Part shown: in pieces, positions 43,630 to 53,900 of the stretch
Layout of the letters: the number at the start of each line of letters is the position of its first letter
Numbering within the stretch: the stretch's first letter is position 1
Origin: an uncultured Eubacterium sp.
Lineage (GTDB): Bacteria; Bacillota; Clostridia; Lachnospirales; Lachnospiraceae
DNA: 64,000 nucleotides
Direction of reading: 5' to 3'
Assembly: GCA_910589665.1 (NCBI GenBank)
Contig: CAJUTR010000003.1
Span: 1 to 64,000 of the forward strand
Made by a program: the position numbers and the translations under genes
The notes under the pieces: model-generated
Told to the model about the DNA's origin: nothing
Seen by the model: the letters and a program-made list of their open reading frames with translations, nothing else
Database searches by the model: none

Positions 43630-43698
43630 ACAAATACCTTGATCATGGAATAGGCTTTCGAAGGATACGAAATGTAACAGGAAAGGATTTCCCGTGTA

Positions 43699-43727
43699 GC
43701 ATAAATCGTTTTCCCCAAACATATACT
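43699..43727 (+). promoter_or_regulatory. Sigma-E-like sporulation promoter
   Basis: GCATAAA (43699-43705) fits the sigma-E -35 form KMATAWW in every position; after 14 bp, CATATACT (43720-43727) fits the -10 form CATAHAWT with one departure. It lies about 55 bases ahead of the SpoIIM-like gene, whose Bacillus homologue belongs to the sigma-E regulon. No comparable sigma-A boxes were seen here. Confidence 0.65.
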
Positions 43728-43784
43728 GGAAAGAATGCAAACCGTGGACAGAACAGATATGGTTCCGGTTGGGGAGGACGAGTC

Positions 43785-44327
43785 ATGACTTTTTTGGAAT
43801 TTATAAAGAGCCGGAGGAGAAAGGCAGTATTGTTTTTTCTAGCCGGCTTTTTTTCAGGAGGTATTTTATATTATCTGTGCCAGAAACCAGCTGGGGATGC
43901 GCTGGCGGCCTTAGAGGAAAACATGGTTTTATGGGCGGCGCAAGAGCGGGAGTTTTTTCAGGTCTTCCTATTTATCTTGTGGGAACGGAGCAAAGTATTT
44001 GCCGTTCTATGGCTGGCCGGCTACACAAAAATATGCAAAACATATATATGTGCGTTCCTAATCTACACCGGCATTCAATCCGGTTTCCTTCTCACGTTTT
44101 TCATAATGATACGCGGCACGAGAGGCCTGCTCTACTGGCTCGCATCCGGATTCCCGCACCAGATGATCCTCGTTCCGCTCTACATATATTCTTTTTACCG
44201 CCTTTTCGAGCGAAAACGCGAAAAACAAACGCCAGCTATACTATTTATCACCGTCTGCTTTATCACCGCCTGTTTATTAGAAGCCAAATTCAACGTCCCT
44301 CTCATTCAGTGGCTTTATAAAGAATAA
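43785..44327 (+). CDS. spoIIM: SpoIIM-like stage II sporulation membrane protein
   Basis: Protein of 180 residues with four to five membrane segments; FFSGGILYY near residue 25 and the loop FPHQMILVPLYIY (about 125) match the SpoIIM pattern. In Bacillus SpoIIM works with SpoIID and SpoIIP in engulfment of the forespore. GGGGAGGA precedes the ATG. A sigma-E-like promoter upstream and a terminator downstream make it a single-gene unit. A second overlapping frame (43769-44320) is a shadow. Confidence 0.8.
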   Translation: MTFLEFIKSRRRKAVLFFLAGFFSGGILYYLCQKPAGDALAALEENMVLWAAQEREFFQVFLFILWERSKVFAVLWLAGYTKICKTYICAFLIYTGIQSGFLLTFFIMIRGTRGLLYWLASGFPHQMILVPLYIYSFYRLFERKREKQTPAILFITVCFITACLLEAKFNVPLIQWLYKE

Positions 44328-44367
44328 ATGTGTGGATCATGAGGATCCAGGACTGTTACCATGCAAT

Positions 44368-44399
44368 AACAAAGCGCCGTCTAAAGACGACGCTTTGTT
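44368..44399 (+). terminator. Terminator of the spoIIM-like gene
   Basis: AACAAAGCG then CGTC (44368-44381) pairs with GACG then CGCTTTGTT (44386-44399), one C-A mismatch, four-base loop TAAA. The right arm itself is T-rich. Confidence 0.75.
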
Positions 44400-44490
44400 C
44401 ACAGTTTCGTAACATTAACGTAGTACAATATACAAATGAATGATTCGAATTAAAAGGCATGGAATATCCTGTGCAGAAAAGAGGTAAATT

Positions 44491-45543
44491 TTGATAGAAG
44501 TAAAAAATTTAGTCAAACGCTACGGCAGCCGAAATGTGGTCGATCACTTGAGTTTTACAGTGGATCGGGGACAGATCGTCGGTTTTCTCGGCCCGAACGG
44601 AGCAGGAAAGTCTACGACTATGAATATGATCACCGGCTACATATCCTCTACGGAGGGTTCCGTCGTGGTAAATGGGTATGATATTTATGATGAGCCGGAA
44701 AAGGCGAAAGAGAGCATCGGGTATCTTCCTGAGCAGCCGCCGCTTTACCCGGACATGAAAGTATGGGAATACTTGGATTTTACGGCGGATCTGAAAAAAG
44801 TGAAGAAATCGGAAAAGGAGAAAAAGATCCGTAAGGTCATGATGGACACGAAGATCCATGACGTTTCGGAACGCCTGATCAAGCATCTTTCGAAAGGGTA
44901 CAAGCAGCGTGTGGGTCTGGCCGGCGCGATGCTTGGAGATCCGGAGATCCTTATATTGGATGAGCCGACAGTCGGGCTTGATCCGAAACAGATCATCGAA
45001 ATCCGGGATCTGATCCGCGAACTCAGTAAAAACCATACGATCTTGCTCAGTTCCCATATCATGCAGGAAGTCAGCGCGGTCTGCAACCAGATCATGATCA
45101 TCAATCAGGGAAAACTGATCCTGTCTGACACCCCGGACAACATCCCGAAGCATATCGCGCAGACCAATGATATTACGCTGAAGGTGAAAGGCAACAGGGA
45201 GCTGGTAAAAAGCATACTCGATAAACTCGAGCATGTGGAGTTTTCCAAAGTATTGAATACAGGTGAGGAAGGAATTTACCAGGTGGAAATTTCAAGCCTC
45301 GTCGAGTTTGATATACGTGAAGACGTTTTTTACCGTTTTGCAGAAGCGAAGTGCCCGATCCTGGAAATGACAAATCAGGTACCGACACTGGAAGAAGTAT
45401 TCCTCCGCCTGACGGGTGAAGGTACGAGACAGTATGGCGGTAAGCTCTCAAAGGAGGAAAAGAAGAAGGCGAAAGCGACGAGGTCGGCTTCGAAAAAAGC
45501 GGCAGAGGTAAAGGAGGAAGAACAAGATGCTGGCAATTTATAA
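44491..45543 (+). CDS. ABC transporter ATP-binding protein, GldA-like
   Basis: ATPase of 350 residues with Walker A GPNGAGKST (about 34-42), signature LSKGYKQR, Walker B LILDEP and a switch histidine. The C-terminal 120 residues include a domain typical of GldA/NatA-type exporters and a lysine/alanine-rich tail. It starts with TTG, nine bases after GAGG. It overlaps the permease gene by 17 bases. Confidence 0.93.
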   Translation: MIEVKNLVKRYGSRNVVDHLSFTVDRGQIVGFLGPNGAGKSTTMNMITGYISSTEGSVVVNGYDIYDEPEKAKESIGYLPEQPPLYPDMKVWEYLDFTADLKKVKKSEKEKKIRKVMMDTKIHDVSERLIKHLSKGYKQRVGLAGAMLGDPEILILDEPTVGLDPKQIIEIRDLIRELSKNHTILLSSHIMQEVSAVCNQIMIINQGKLILSDTPDNIPKHIAQTNDITLKVKGNRELVKSILDKLEHVEFSKVLNTGEEGIYQVEISSLVEFDIREDVFYRFAEAKCPILEMTNQVPTLEEVFLRLTGEGTRQYGGKLSKEEKKKAKATRSASKKAAEVKEEEQDAGNL

Positions 45544-46417
45544 AAAAGAATTACGTTCCTATTTTACATCCATGATCGGTTGGGTATTTATTGCATTTAT
45601 GCTCGTACTTGTAGGCTTGTATTTTATGGTGTATAATCTGATGAACGGGTATACGAATTTTTCCTATGTGTTTCAGGGCATCCAGATGTTTTTTGTCCTT
45701 CTGCTCGTCCCGGTTCTGACGATGCGTATCGTGGCAGAAGAGAACCGACAGAAAACGGATCAGCTGTTATATACAGCGCCAATATCAATTTCCAAAATAA
45801 TTTTTGGCAAATATCTTGCGCTCATAACGCTGTTTGGAATATCCATGCTCGTCGTCTGTCTGTACCCTTTCATTTTATCTGGTCTTGTTAAAGGCGTGGC
45901 GACAGGAACAGAGAGTGTGGATTTCGCGATCGCGTATGGAAGCGCCCTCGGTTTCTTCCTTCTCGGCTCAGCTTATATCGCGATCGGATTATTTATTTCT
46001 TCCCTGACAGAGAGCCAGGTGATCGCGGCGGTGGCGTCGGGAGTCATTATGATCTTTACGTATTTGATGAGCAGCCTTGCGTCGCTCCTTCCATCCGACC
46101 ATACATTTTCGTTCTGGTTTTTAGCTGTATTGGTTATTGCTCTCGCGTTTGGACTCAATATGTGGATCCATAACGGCTGGATGGCCGGCCTGATCGGAAT
46201 CGCGGCTGAGATCGCGCTTGTCGTAACGTTTCTTCTAAAGACGGAAGCCTTTGACGGGATTTTGCGAAAGACGCTGGAATCTGTTTCCATCATTGAACGA
46301 TACGATAACTTTACTCTCGGGATTTTTGATGTGAGCGCACTGATTTATTACCTGAGTGTGTGTTTTCTGTTCGTGTTCATCACGATACAGAGGATCAGGA
46401 AAAAGAGATGGAGTTGA
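45527..46417 (+). CDS. ABC-2 type permease, GldF-like
   Basis: Membrane subunit of 296 residues with six hydrophobic segments and the ABC-2 hallmark MRIVAEENRQKTDQLLYTAP between the second and third segments. AAGGAGG precedes the ATG within the end of the ATPase gene. It forms the membrane channel of the exporter. Confidence 0.92.
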   Translation: MLAIYKKELRSYFTSMIGWVFIAFMLVLVGLYFMVYNLMNGYTNFSYVFQGIQMFFVLLLVPVLTMRIVAEENRQKTDQLLYTAPISISKIIFGKYLALITLFGISMLVVCLYPFILSGLVKGVATGTESVDFAIAYGSALGFFLLGSAYIAIGLFISSLTESQVIAAVASGVIMIFTYLMSSLASLLPSDHTFSFWFLAVLVIALAFGLNMWIHNGWMAGLIGIAAEIALVVTFLLKTEAFDGILRKTLESVSIIERYDNFTLGIFDVSALIYYLSVCFLFVFITIQRIRKKRWS

Positions 46418-46462
46418 TGGAATGGAGAAAACACCCAAATTGTGCGCAAATGGAGGGAAAAG

Positions 46463-47896
46463 ATGAAGGACTTAAAAAAGAATTTTACGAGCCGTCAGTT
46501 TAAAATGGGCGGTTATCAGACTTTGGTAATGGTGATTGTGATCGCGCTTGTCATTGTGCTCAATCTCGTTGTCCATAAATTAAATATTACGGTAGACCTG
46601 AGCAGTGACCAGAAATATACGCTGACAGAAAAGTCAAAAGAACTCGCAAGCGGTATCAAAGATTCGATCAAGATGTATTATATGTGTCAGGATGGCAGCG
46701 AAAATGTAATGATCGAGAAGGTTTTGGATCAGTACGACGGTCTCGGTAAGATCGAGGTCATCGAGAAGGATCCGGTGATCTATCCTCAATTTTCGAAGGA
46801 ATATACCGAGGATGAGATCAATAGTAACGATGTGATCGTGGTGAATGAGACAAATGGCAAGAGTAAAGTCGTAACTAGTTCGGCCATGATCCAGGAAGAT
46901 TTTGACTATACGACGTATGCGAATACGTATACGCTTGACGCGGAAGGTCAGCTTACAGCAGCGCTGCAAAACGTGACAGCAGAGGCTGATGTGAAACTGT
47001 ACTATACGTCCGGGCACAATGAGGCACAGTTAAGTGAAAGCCTCACCGACCTTCTTACAAAATCAAACATCGCGTTTGAGGAACTAGCAACGGCTTCGGC
47101 TACAGCGGTTCCGGACGATTGCAATATTTTGATGATCCATGCCCCGCAATATGATTTTAGCGAGGATGAGTACAAGTACGTTTCGGAATATCTGTCTGGT
47201 GGAGGAAAGGCCATGTTTTTCCTCAATGCCGCTACGACAGACAACATGACAAATTACCATAAGCTTTTATCTGATTATGGCGTGAATGTGGCAGACGGCT
47301 ATGTGATCGATACCAAAGGAGCGCTGAACGAAATGTATCCGACGATGCTCGTCCCGCAGACAGAGGAGCATGACATCACAGCGGACGTCGGAAAAACGAT
47401 CGTCGCCGTGCCGGTGAGCAAAGGAATGACCGTTCAGGACGATGTGCGCAGTACGCTGACCGTTACCTCGTTAATGAAAACGACCGATACAGCCTTTTCC
47501 AGAGTGGATCGCAAGTCGGAGACGACGGAAAAGGAAGAGGGCGATGTGGATGGCCCGTTCAGCATCGGTCTTGCGGTTACGGATACGTATACGGAAAAGA
47601 CAGAGGGAGCAGGGAAGGCGACCGAAATCGTGGTGTTCGGTTCCGGTAACATTGCGGCAGAGGATTTTATCGCCACGAACCAGTATGGAAACCGCTCTGT
47701 CATACTGAATAGTATCTCACATTTATCAGGGGCGGAGACGAATACGCTCGCGATCCCGACGAGGAATCTGAGTGAGGAACATGTGACGATCGAGGAAGGC
47801 GACCGTATTTTCTTTACGGTACTGCTCGTTGTGCTGCTTCCGCTGGCACTTTTGGCAGTTGGTTTTGTCATTTGGTACAAAAGGAGGAAAAACTGA
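46463..47896 (+). CDS. GldG-like ABC-type auxiliary subunit
   Basis: Protein of 477 residues: an N-terminal membrane anchor, a long extracytoplasmic domain with a GldG/IFT52-like fold (LTEKSKELASGIKDSIKMYY, then IVVNETNGKSKVV), and a C-terminal membrane helix followed by YKRRKN. GGAGGG lies six bases before ATG 46463. Its stop overlaps the next start as TGATG, so translation is coupled. Confidence 0.88.
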   Translation: MKDLKKNFTSRQFKMGGYQTLVMVIVIALVIVLNLVVHKLNITVDLSSDQKYTLTEKSKELASGIKDSIKMYYMCQDGSENVMIEKVLDQYDGLGKIEVIEKDPVIYPQFSKEYTEDEINSNDVIVVNETNGKSKVVTSSAMIQEDFDYTTYANTYTLDAEGQLTAALQNVTAEADVKLYYTSGHNEAQLSESLTDLLTKSNIAFEELATASATAVPDDCNILMIHAPQYDFSEDEYKYVSEYLSGGGKAMFFLNAATTDNMTNYHKLLSDYGVNVADGYVIDTKGALNEMYPTMLVPQTEEHDITADVGKTIVAVPVSKGMTVQDDVRSTLTVTSLMKTTDTAFSRVDRKSETTEKEEGDVDGPFSIGLAVTDTYTEKTEGAGKATEIVVFGSGNIAAEDFIATNQYGNRSVILNSISHLSGAETNTLAIPTRNLSEEHVTIEEGDRIFFTVLLVVLLPLALLAVGFVIWYKRRKN

Positions 47897-49425
47897 TGGC
47901 GAAAGGGAAAAAGCGGGCGGTCACATTGATCGCATTGTGTGTCCTGATGGCAGCGGCAATTGGTCTGTATGTATTTTTACCAGAAGGCGAATCTGACGAT
48001 GACAAAGATGGTGCGGCTGACGCAGAGACGATCGAGGTCATGAAAGTTGCCTCAGATCAGATTTCTTCTGTCCGGATTTCGGGAGAGGGCAGAGAGGATA
48101 TTTCTCTCGTCAGGGAAGGCGATGAGTGGAAGCTTTCGGATCTGCCGAAAGCGCCGCTTGATAAAGAAGCGGTCGAGGGCATGTTTACAAACCTCGATCC
48201 GGTGAAGGCCGTACAGCGACTGGATGTAACAGAACTTTCTGAATACGGATTGGACGATCCGCAGATGATCGTTACGATCGGCATGTCGGACGGGGCAGAA
48301 TATGAACTTAAATTTGGCCAAACGGTTCCGGCAGCCGGCGGCATGTACGGTATGTGCGGCGGAGAAAAAGATATTTATACGTTTGAGGAGGCGCTTTTTA
48401 GCTCGTTCGACGTGGAGAAAAATACGCTCATCCAGAAAGAGGAACTGGCAGGGATCGATCCGGATCATCTTACGTCTATTTCGGTTTGTCAGGATGGAAA
48501 AGAGACGTTTCTGGCAGAAGTCGTTTCGGACGACAAAAAGGTGGATGCTTATACGAACTGGGTCATTTCCAAACCGTATAAAAAGCCTCTCGCTGGTTCG
48601 TCGACTGAGGATTGGTCAACGATGCAGGGGTATTTTACGAATGTCACATTCGGGGATCTTGTGGAGTACGGATGTAAAGACCTGGGAAAATACGGTCTTG
48701 ATCAACCGTCTTCGTATGTGGACGTAAAATATTTTGAAGTAAAGGACGGCTATGAAGTTCCGGAAGAAACGGAGTCTCCGGATAGCGGCGCCAAAGCGGG
48801 CGGCAGCCAGAACAAGGCGAATACCGTGCCAGATGAGTATAAAGATGCGAAACATTACAGGCTGCTCTTTGGAAAGAAAATGGCGGACGGCGATTATTAC
48901 GTTTGTTTGGATGGCTCGGATCAGGTTTATACGCTGGCGGCGCAGAACGTGGAACAAATGCTCGGCGTGGATGCCTATACGTATATGGACCACTGTGTTT
49001 ACTCGACGCTCGCTACAGATATTACCGGATACGATGTGACGATTGGGAAAAAGAAGATTTCTGTTTCCCACACGACCGAACAGGACGAGGGCGGCAATCA
49101 AAAAAATGTCTGGACGCTGAATGGAACGCGTGTACCAGACAGCAAAGAAGAAGAGTTCTTGACGCCGTATTCCAAACAGTATCTGCTTGAATTTACTTCT
49201 GCGGCAAAAGATAGCGTAAAACCGGACAGTAAGGAGCCGATCATGACGATCGTATTCCATGAGGAAAAGAGAGATGTAACTGTCCGCTATCTTCCGTATG
49301 ACGGAACGAACTTTTACCGGGTAGACAAAGACGGGATGGACTATTTCCTTGTTGACAAACGCTCGGTAGACGATGTGGCTGCCGCGTTTGGATCGCTGTT
49401 AGAGATCGATCTGCATGAGGAATGA
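47896..49425 (+). CDS. DUF4340 extracytoplasmic protein
   Basis: Protein of 509 residues: one N-terminal membrane anchor (about 9-28), then an extracytoplasmic region with repeated DUF4340 units (for example YGLDDPQMIVTIGM near 110 and YGLDQPSSYVDVKYF near 270). DUF4340 proteins regularly accompany GldF/GldG-type permeases. AAGGAGG precedes the ATG. Its likely job is in substrate handling outside the membrane (inference). Confidence 0.88.
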   Translation: MAKGKKRAVTLIALCVLMAAAIGLYVFLPEGESDDDKDGAADAETIEVMKVASDQISSVRISGEGREDISLVREGDEWKLSDLPKAPLDKEAVEGMFTNLDPVKAVQRLDVTELSEYGLDDPQMIVTIGMSDGAEYELKFGQTVPAAGGMYGMCGGEKDIYTFEEALFSSFDVEKNTLIQKEELAGIDPDHLTSISVCQDGKETFLAEVVSDDKKVDAYTNWVISKPYKKPLAGSSTEDWSTMQGYFTNVTFGDLVEYGCKDLGKYGLDQPSSYVDVKYFEVKDGYEVPEETESPDSGAKAGGSQNKANTVPDEYKDAKHYRLLFGKKMADGDYYVCLDGSDQVYTLAAQNVEQMLGVDAYTYMDHCVYSTLATDITGYDVTIGKKKISVSHTTEQDEGGNQKNVWTLNGTRVPDSKEEEFLTPYSKQYLLEFTSAAKDSVKPDSKEPIMTIVFHEEKRDVTVRYLPYDGTNFYRVDKDGMDYFLVDKRSVDDVAAAFGSLLEIDLHEE

Positions 49426-49444
49426 CTTAGAAATGGAGGAAGAT

Positions 49445-50881
49445 ATGAAAGAAAAGACTTATTTATACAATACGCTTACAAGACAGGTGGAGTTGTTCGA
49501 GCCGAATACGGAAGGAAACGTGACGATGTATACGTGCGGTCCTACCGTGTATCATTTTGCCCATATCGGTAATCTGAGAAGTTATATTATGGAAGATGTG
49601 TTGGAGAAGTACTTGCGTTTTATCGGATATGACGTGAAACGAGTGATGAACATTACCGACGTCGGACATCTTTCGAGTGATGGCGATACGGGTGAGGATA
49701 AGATGCTCGCCGGGGCAAAACGGGAACGGAAATCGGTGATGGATATCGCGAAGTTTTACACCGATGCGTTTTTTGACGACTGCCGGAAGCTTTCGATCAA
49801 GAGGCCGGATGTCGTGGAACCTGCGACGAATTGTATGGATGAGTTTATTCACATGATCGAGGTCCTGATGGAAAAAGGGTATGCCTATACGGCAGGGGAC
49901 AATGTGTATTTCGACACGTCAAAGCTGGAGGATTATTACGTGCTGTCTTCCCAGAAAGAGGAGGAGCTGCAGGTAGGCGTCCGAGAGGATGTGGAGGAAG
50001 ATACGAATAAGCGGAATAAGACCGATTTTGTCCTCTGGTTTACGAAATCCAAATTTGAAAATCAGGAGTTGAAGTGGGATAGTCCGTGGGGTGTCGGATA
50101 CCCAGGATGGCACATTGAGTGTTCGAGCATCAGCATCAAGCATCTCGGCGAATACCTCGATCTTCATTGCGGCGGCGTCGATAATATCTTTCCTCACCAT
50201 ACGAACGAGATCGCGCAGAGCGAGGCATACCTGGGGCATACGTGGTGCCATTACTGGTTCCATATCAACCATTTGAATACGACTGGCGGAAAGATGAGTA
50301 AGTCAAAGGGGGAGTTCCTCACCGTTTCCCTATTGGAGGAAAAGGGATATGATCCCATGGCTTACCGTCTGTTCTGTCTCCAGTCCCATTACCGCAAGCC
50401 GATGGAGTTTTCCTATGAGGCGCTTGACAACGCGGCAGTGGCGTACGAGAAGCTGATCAAACGGCTGCGGGCGGTACCGGATGACGGAGAGGTAGACAAG
50501 GAGAAGCTGGACGGATATAGCAGTCGTTTTGCACAGGCTGTCGGGAATGATATGAATACGTCGATGGGATTGACGGTTCTATTTGATCTTCTAAAGGAAG
50601 ACTGTTCGGGGGCGACAAAGAGGGAAGCCGTGAAGTCGATCGATTCCGTTCTTTCCCTTCAGCTTGCCAGAGCATGGGAGCAGGATGGCCAGGCGTCTGG
50701 GGCGGACACGTCCGAAATGGACGCGGAACTGACGGCGTATGTCGAGCAGAAGATCGCGGAGCGCACAGCGGCAAAGAAGGAAAAGAATTTTGCGAGAGCG
50801 GATGAGATCCGGGATGAACTGAAAGAAAAGGGCATCCTGATCCGGGATACGAGGGAAGGCGTACAGTGGGAAATGATGTGA
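49445..50881 (+). CDS. cysS: Cysteinyl-tRNA synthetase
   Basis: Class I synthetase of 478 residues. It shows the zinc-site start TCGPTVY, the HIGN form of the HIGH motif, KMSKSKG, and the zinc ligands in the CGGVDNIFPHH region. GGAGG lies five bases before ATG 49445; an in-frame ATG at 49415 lies within the preceding gene. The gene after cysS in many Firmicutes (mini-RNase III) is absent; a GH2 gene converges instead. Confidence 0.96.
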   Translation: MKEKTYLYNTLTRQVELFEPNTEGNVTMYTCGPTVYHFAHIGNLRSYIMEDVLEKYLRFIGYDVKRVMNITDVGHLSSDGDTGEDKMLAGAKRERKSVMDIAKFYTDAFFDDCRKLSIKRPDVVEPATNCMDEFIHMIEVLMEKGYAYTAGDNVYFDTSKLEDYYVLSSQKEEELQVGVREDVEEDTNKRNKTDFVLWFTKSKFENQELKWDSPWGVGYPGWHIECSSISIKHLGEYLDLHCGGVDNIFPHHTNEIAQSEAYLGHTWCHYWFHINHLNTTGGKMSKSKGEFLTVSLLEEKGYDPMAYRLFCLQSHYRKPMEFSYEALDNAAVAYEKLIKRLRAVPDDGEVDKEKLDGYSSRFAQAVGNDMNTSMGLTVLFDLLKEDCSGATKREAVKSIDSVLSLQLARAWEQDGQASGADTSEMDAELTAYVEQKIAERTAAKKEKNFARADEIRDELKEKGILIRDTREGVQWEMM

Positions 50882-50993
50882 GACAGTGAGCTGTGTTAGA
50901 ACGTAGAATGGCTTGTGCGATGCGGTTTGTATGAAGCCTTACCGGAACTGCGGAAAGAAGTTGATTTTGTACTGGATCATGTCGGAACGGGGT

Positions 50994-53900
50994 TTATTCC
51001 TCAAACTGAAGCCACTCCAGATCAAATTTGCATCCCGGAAGGAAGATCAGGTTCAGGTCATAGTCGCCGGAGACCGGCTGCAGAGGAAAGCGAAGTATCG
51101 TGGTTTCCTCGCTGTAGGGGACGTCGATCACCTGATTGATCGTTTCGCCTGTTCCGTCCGCTGGTGTAAAGCGGACGTGGATCGTATTCATCTCGATATG
51201 GGATCGACCGCAGATCGTCATGGCGTGAAATCCCTGTTCCGAAAAATGCAGATCTTTATACTCGATCGTGACGTTATTGCCAATCTCTCGGATGGCATCT
51301 CCGTCTCTGGTGAACATATCTCCGGTCACTGCCATGCTGTCAGAAGCAAGGAGCCTCGCATATGCTTTTTCTATCTTCGTAAAGTAAAATCCCTGCAGCG
51401 ACATTTTGATTTCAGGATATACGACGATCGTGATAGTCTGGATGCCTTTGAGCCGTTTCGACAGAGAAAACACATTTTCCTGGTAATGGTTGTACCAGCT
51501 CTTGGCATGGTATGTCTGCTGGAGGAGGCATTCCCCGCCAGCGGATCTTGTGCCGGGAGCGGCCGGAACAGCGGTTTTCGCTTCGGAACTGTCACATGCG
51601 TCTGGGATGCCCTGCCATACTTCTAGGGCAAGTTCATCGCTGAACGAGAAGATGGGCAGATGGATCTCGTCGGCGCCGTAATCGCCAAAGTCGATTTGTT
51701 CAAATGTAATGGTCGTCCGCGTGTTTCCCGTAATGTAGACGCCGCCCTGAAAGCTCAAGATTAACCCGTCGTCGGAACTGGATGTGTAGTCGATGGCTGG
51801 GACGAGACGGTATGGGTCATAGGAAGCTGCCCCGAGACCGCTTGCTTCAAATTCCAATTCGGATATGACTTCAGCGTGATCGGAACCATTGTTACAGGAC
51901 GCACAGAGACGAAATTCTCCGTCTCCGGATGCCGTGACGGTGGCCGTTTTCGTATCGTGATCCCAGTCGATCCTGGCGGCGTTGCTCACGACGCCGTTTA
52001 ATGTGACGGCTTTGAAGCTGATGTCATCGTACGTGGCATTTTCTGGGTAGATCTTTGCGGTTACCGTCGTCGAAGTTGTTTCCTTATCGAGCCGGTTTGA
52101 ACCGTGACAAGTCAGTTCGATCTTCCGAACCGGGATTTCGTTTGCCGTTTCTTCGGAAAGGATCGAGGGCGTATTTTCCATAAAACAGGAAATGCCGTTT
52201 CTCGTCTGTGACGGAATGGCATTCAGTGTCAGACAGGCATCGGGAAGGGACGGAGAGGAGACATGGACAGAGATCTCTCCCGGTTCCGTTTTTGCAGCGA
52301 TGACAGCCAGAAGCTTACCGCTAAATAGTTTGCGGCTTGTCCCCTTATACTGTTCAAGATCGGTACTATCGCCGTTGTCGAGACCGATCAGCCGTCCGGC
52401 GCCGCAGACCGATACGTGCATCCGGCTCCGCCCGTTGGCAACGGGAATATGGTGTTCGTCCAATGTATCGATCGTGAGAAAGATCAGGTCTTCCCCGTCT
52501 GCGTTCATTGTCGTCTTATCCGGTGTGAGGCGGATGGAAACGGGGTCGCCAAAAGACCGCTGCTCGTCTTTTGCGATCACGGTGCCGTTCTCATCGTATG
52601 CAAGGGCGGTTATCGTGCCCTTACCATATGGGATCTGCCAGTCGCCGGAAAGTATGGTGCCATGCGTGTGGTCAATGTGGACGATACCCTGGCTCTTTCC
52701 CTGATATAAAAGTTCGACGCTCGGAGCATTGGAAAAAATGCGTACGTCGATCAGTTGTCCCTCGTTAAAATCCCAGTAGGGTAGTAGGTGCACCATCGGG
52801 TGTTCCCGGTAGTCCGTCCATGCAGACTGGAACATGTAGAAACTGTCCTTTTTAAAACCGGCCGTATCGATCTGTCCAAAATACGAATTTTTAGTAAAAT
52901 ATGGTGTCGGTTCCCCTAAGTAATCAAATCCGCTCCATACAAACTGGCCAAAACAGAATTCACGGTCACGGTGTGCGATGATTGCATGTTCCGAATTTTT
53001 AGCGCCCCAGTTTGTCGTGCAGTTTCCGAGGGAAGAACACTGCAGGTCATCAAAGGTCAGGAGACGGTTCGTCAGCGGAAAATGATAGATGCCCCGGCTC
53101 TGCACGGTAGCACACGTTTCGCTTCCGAATATGTTCCAGTGCGGGTATGTTTCATGATGTTCGTCGTAACATTTATCTAGATAATTATATCCTACGAGGT
53201 CGACGACGTCTCCGGTACGCTGCGCAGCTTCCCACTCGATGTAATTAGAGGCGAGCGCCGTATAGGCGTTCTGTCGGTAATCCAGTTCGCGGACAGCATC
53301 GTGGAGCTCGTTTGCCACTTCAAGCCCGCGGTCAAAATAGGTGTCGTATATTTCGTTTCCGATTCCCCATATGAATACGCAGGGATGGTTCCGGTCCTGG
53401 CGCACCCAGCTTGTCAGGTCTGTCTTCCACCATTCTTTGAAATCATTGCCATAATCGTAATCGGTTTTCGTGCGCTCCCACATATCGAAACTTTCAGTAT
53501 AGAGCAGGAGTCCCAGTTCGTCACATAGGTCAAGCAAATGCCTGGCCGGCATATTATGGGCGCTTCGGATCGAGTTGACACCCATTTCTTTCAGCATGAG
53601 GAGCTGGCGGCGCAGCGCCGTTTTGTTCATTGCGGCGCCGAGGGAGCCGAGGACGTGGTGTTCACATGTTCCGTGGATCGTGACATGCTTCCTATTGAGG
53701 AAAAAGCCTTTATCAGGATCAAAAGAAATCGCGCGGAATCCCAAATGCTGGCTCAGTGAATCCATACGTTCTCCGTCGATAAAGAGTTCCGTCGTTATCT
53801 CATACAGATATGGCGTTTGTGTATCCCAAAGATGGGGATCGATGACCGTCATCACCTGTTTATCAATCGCTGGTTCACGCGAAAGGAAGATGTCCCGTTC

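Noticed and set aside
44509..45234. 241-residue minus-strand frame opposite the ABC ATPase
   Set aside because: Shadow of a gene with intact Walker and signature motifs.
50885..50993. Possible remnant of mini-RNase III after cysS
   Set aside because: Frames in this gap show no similarity I can name and no ribosome site.
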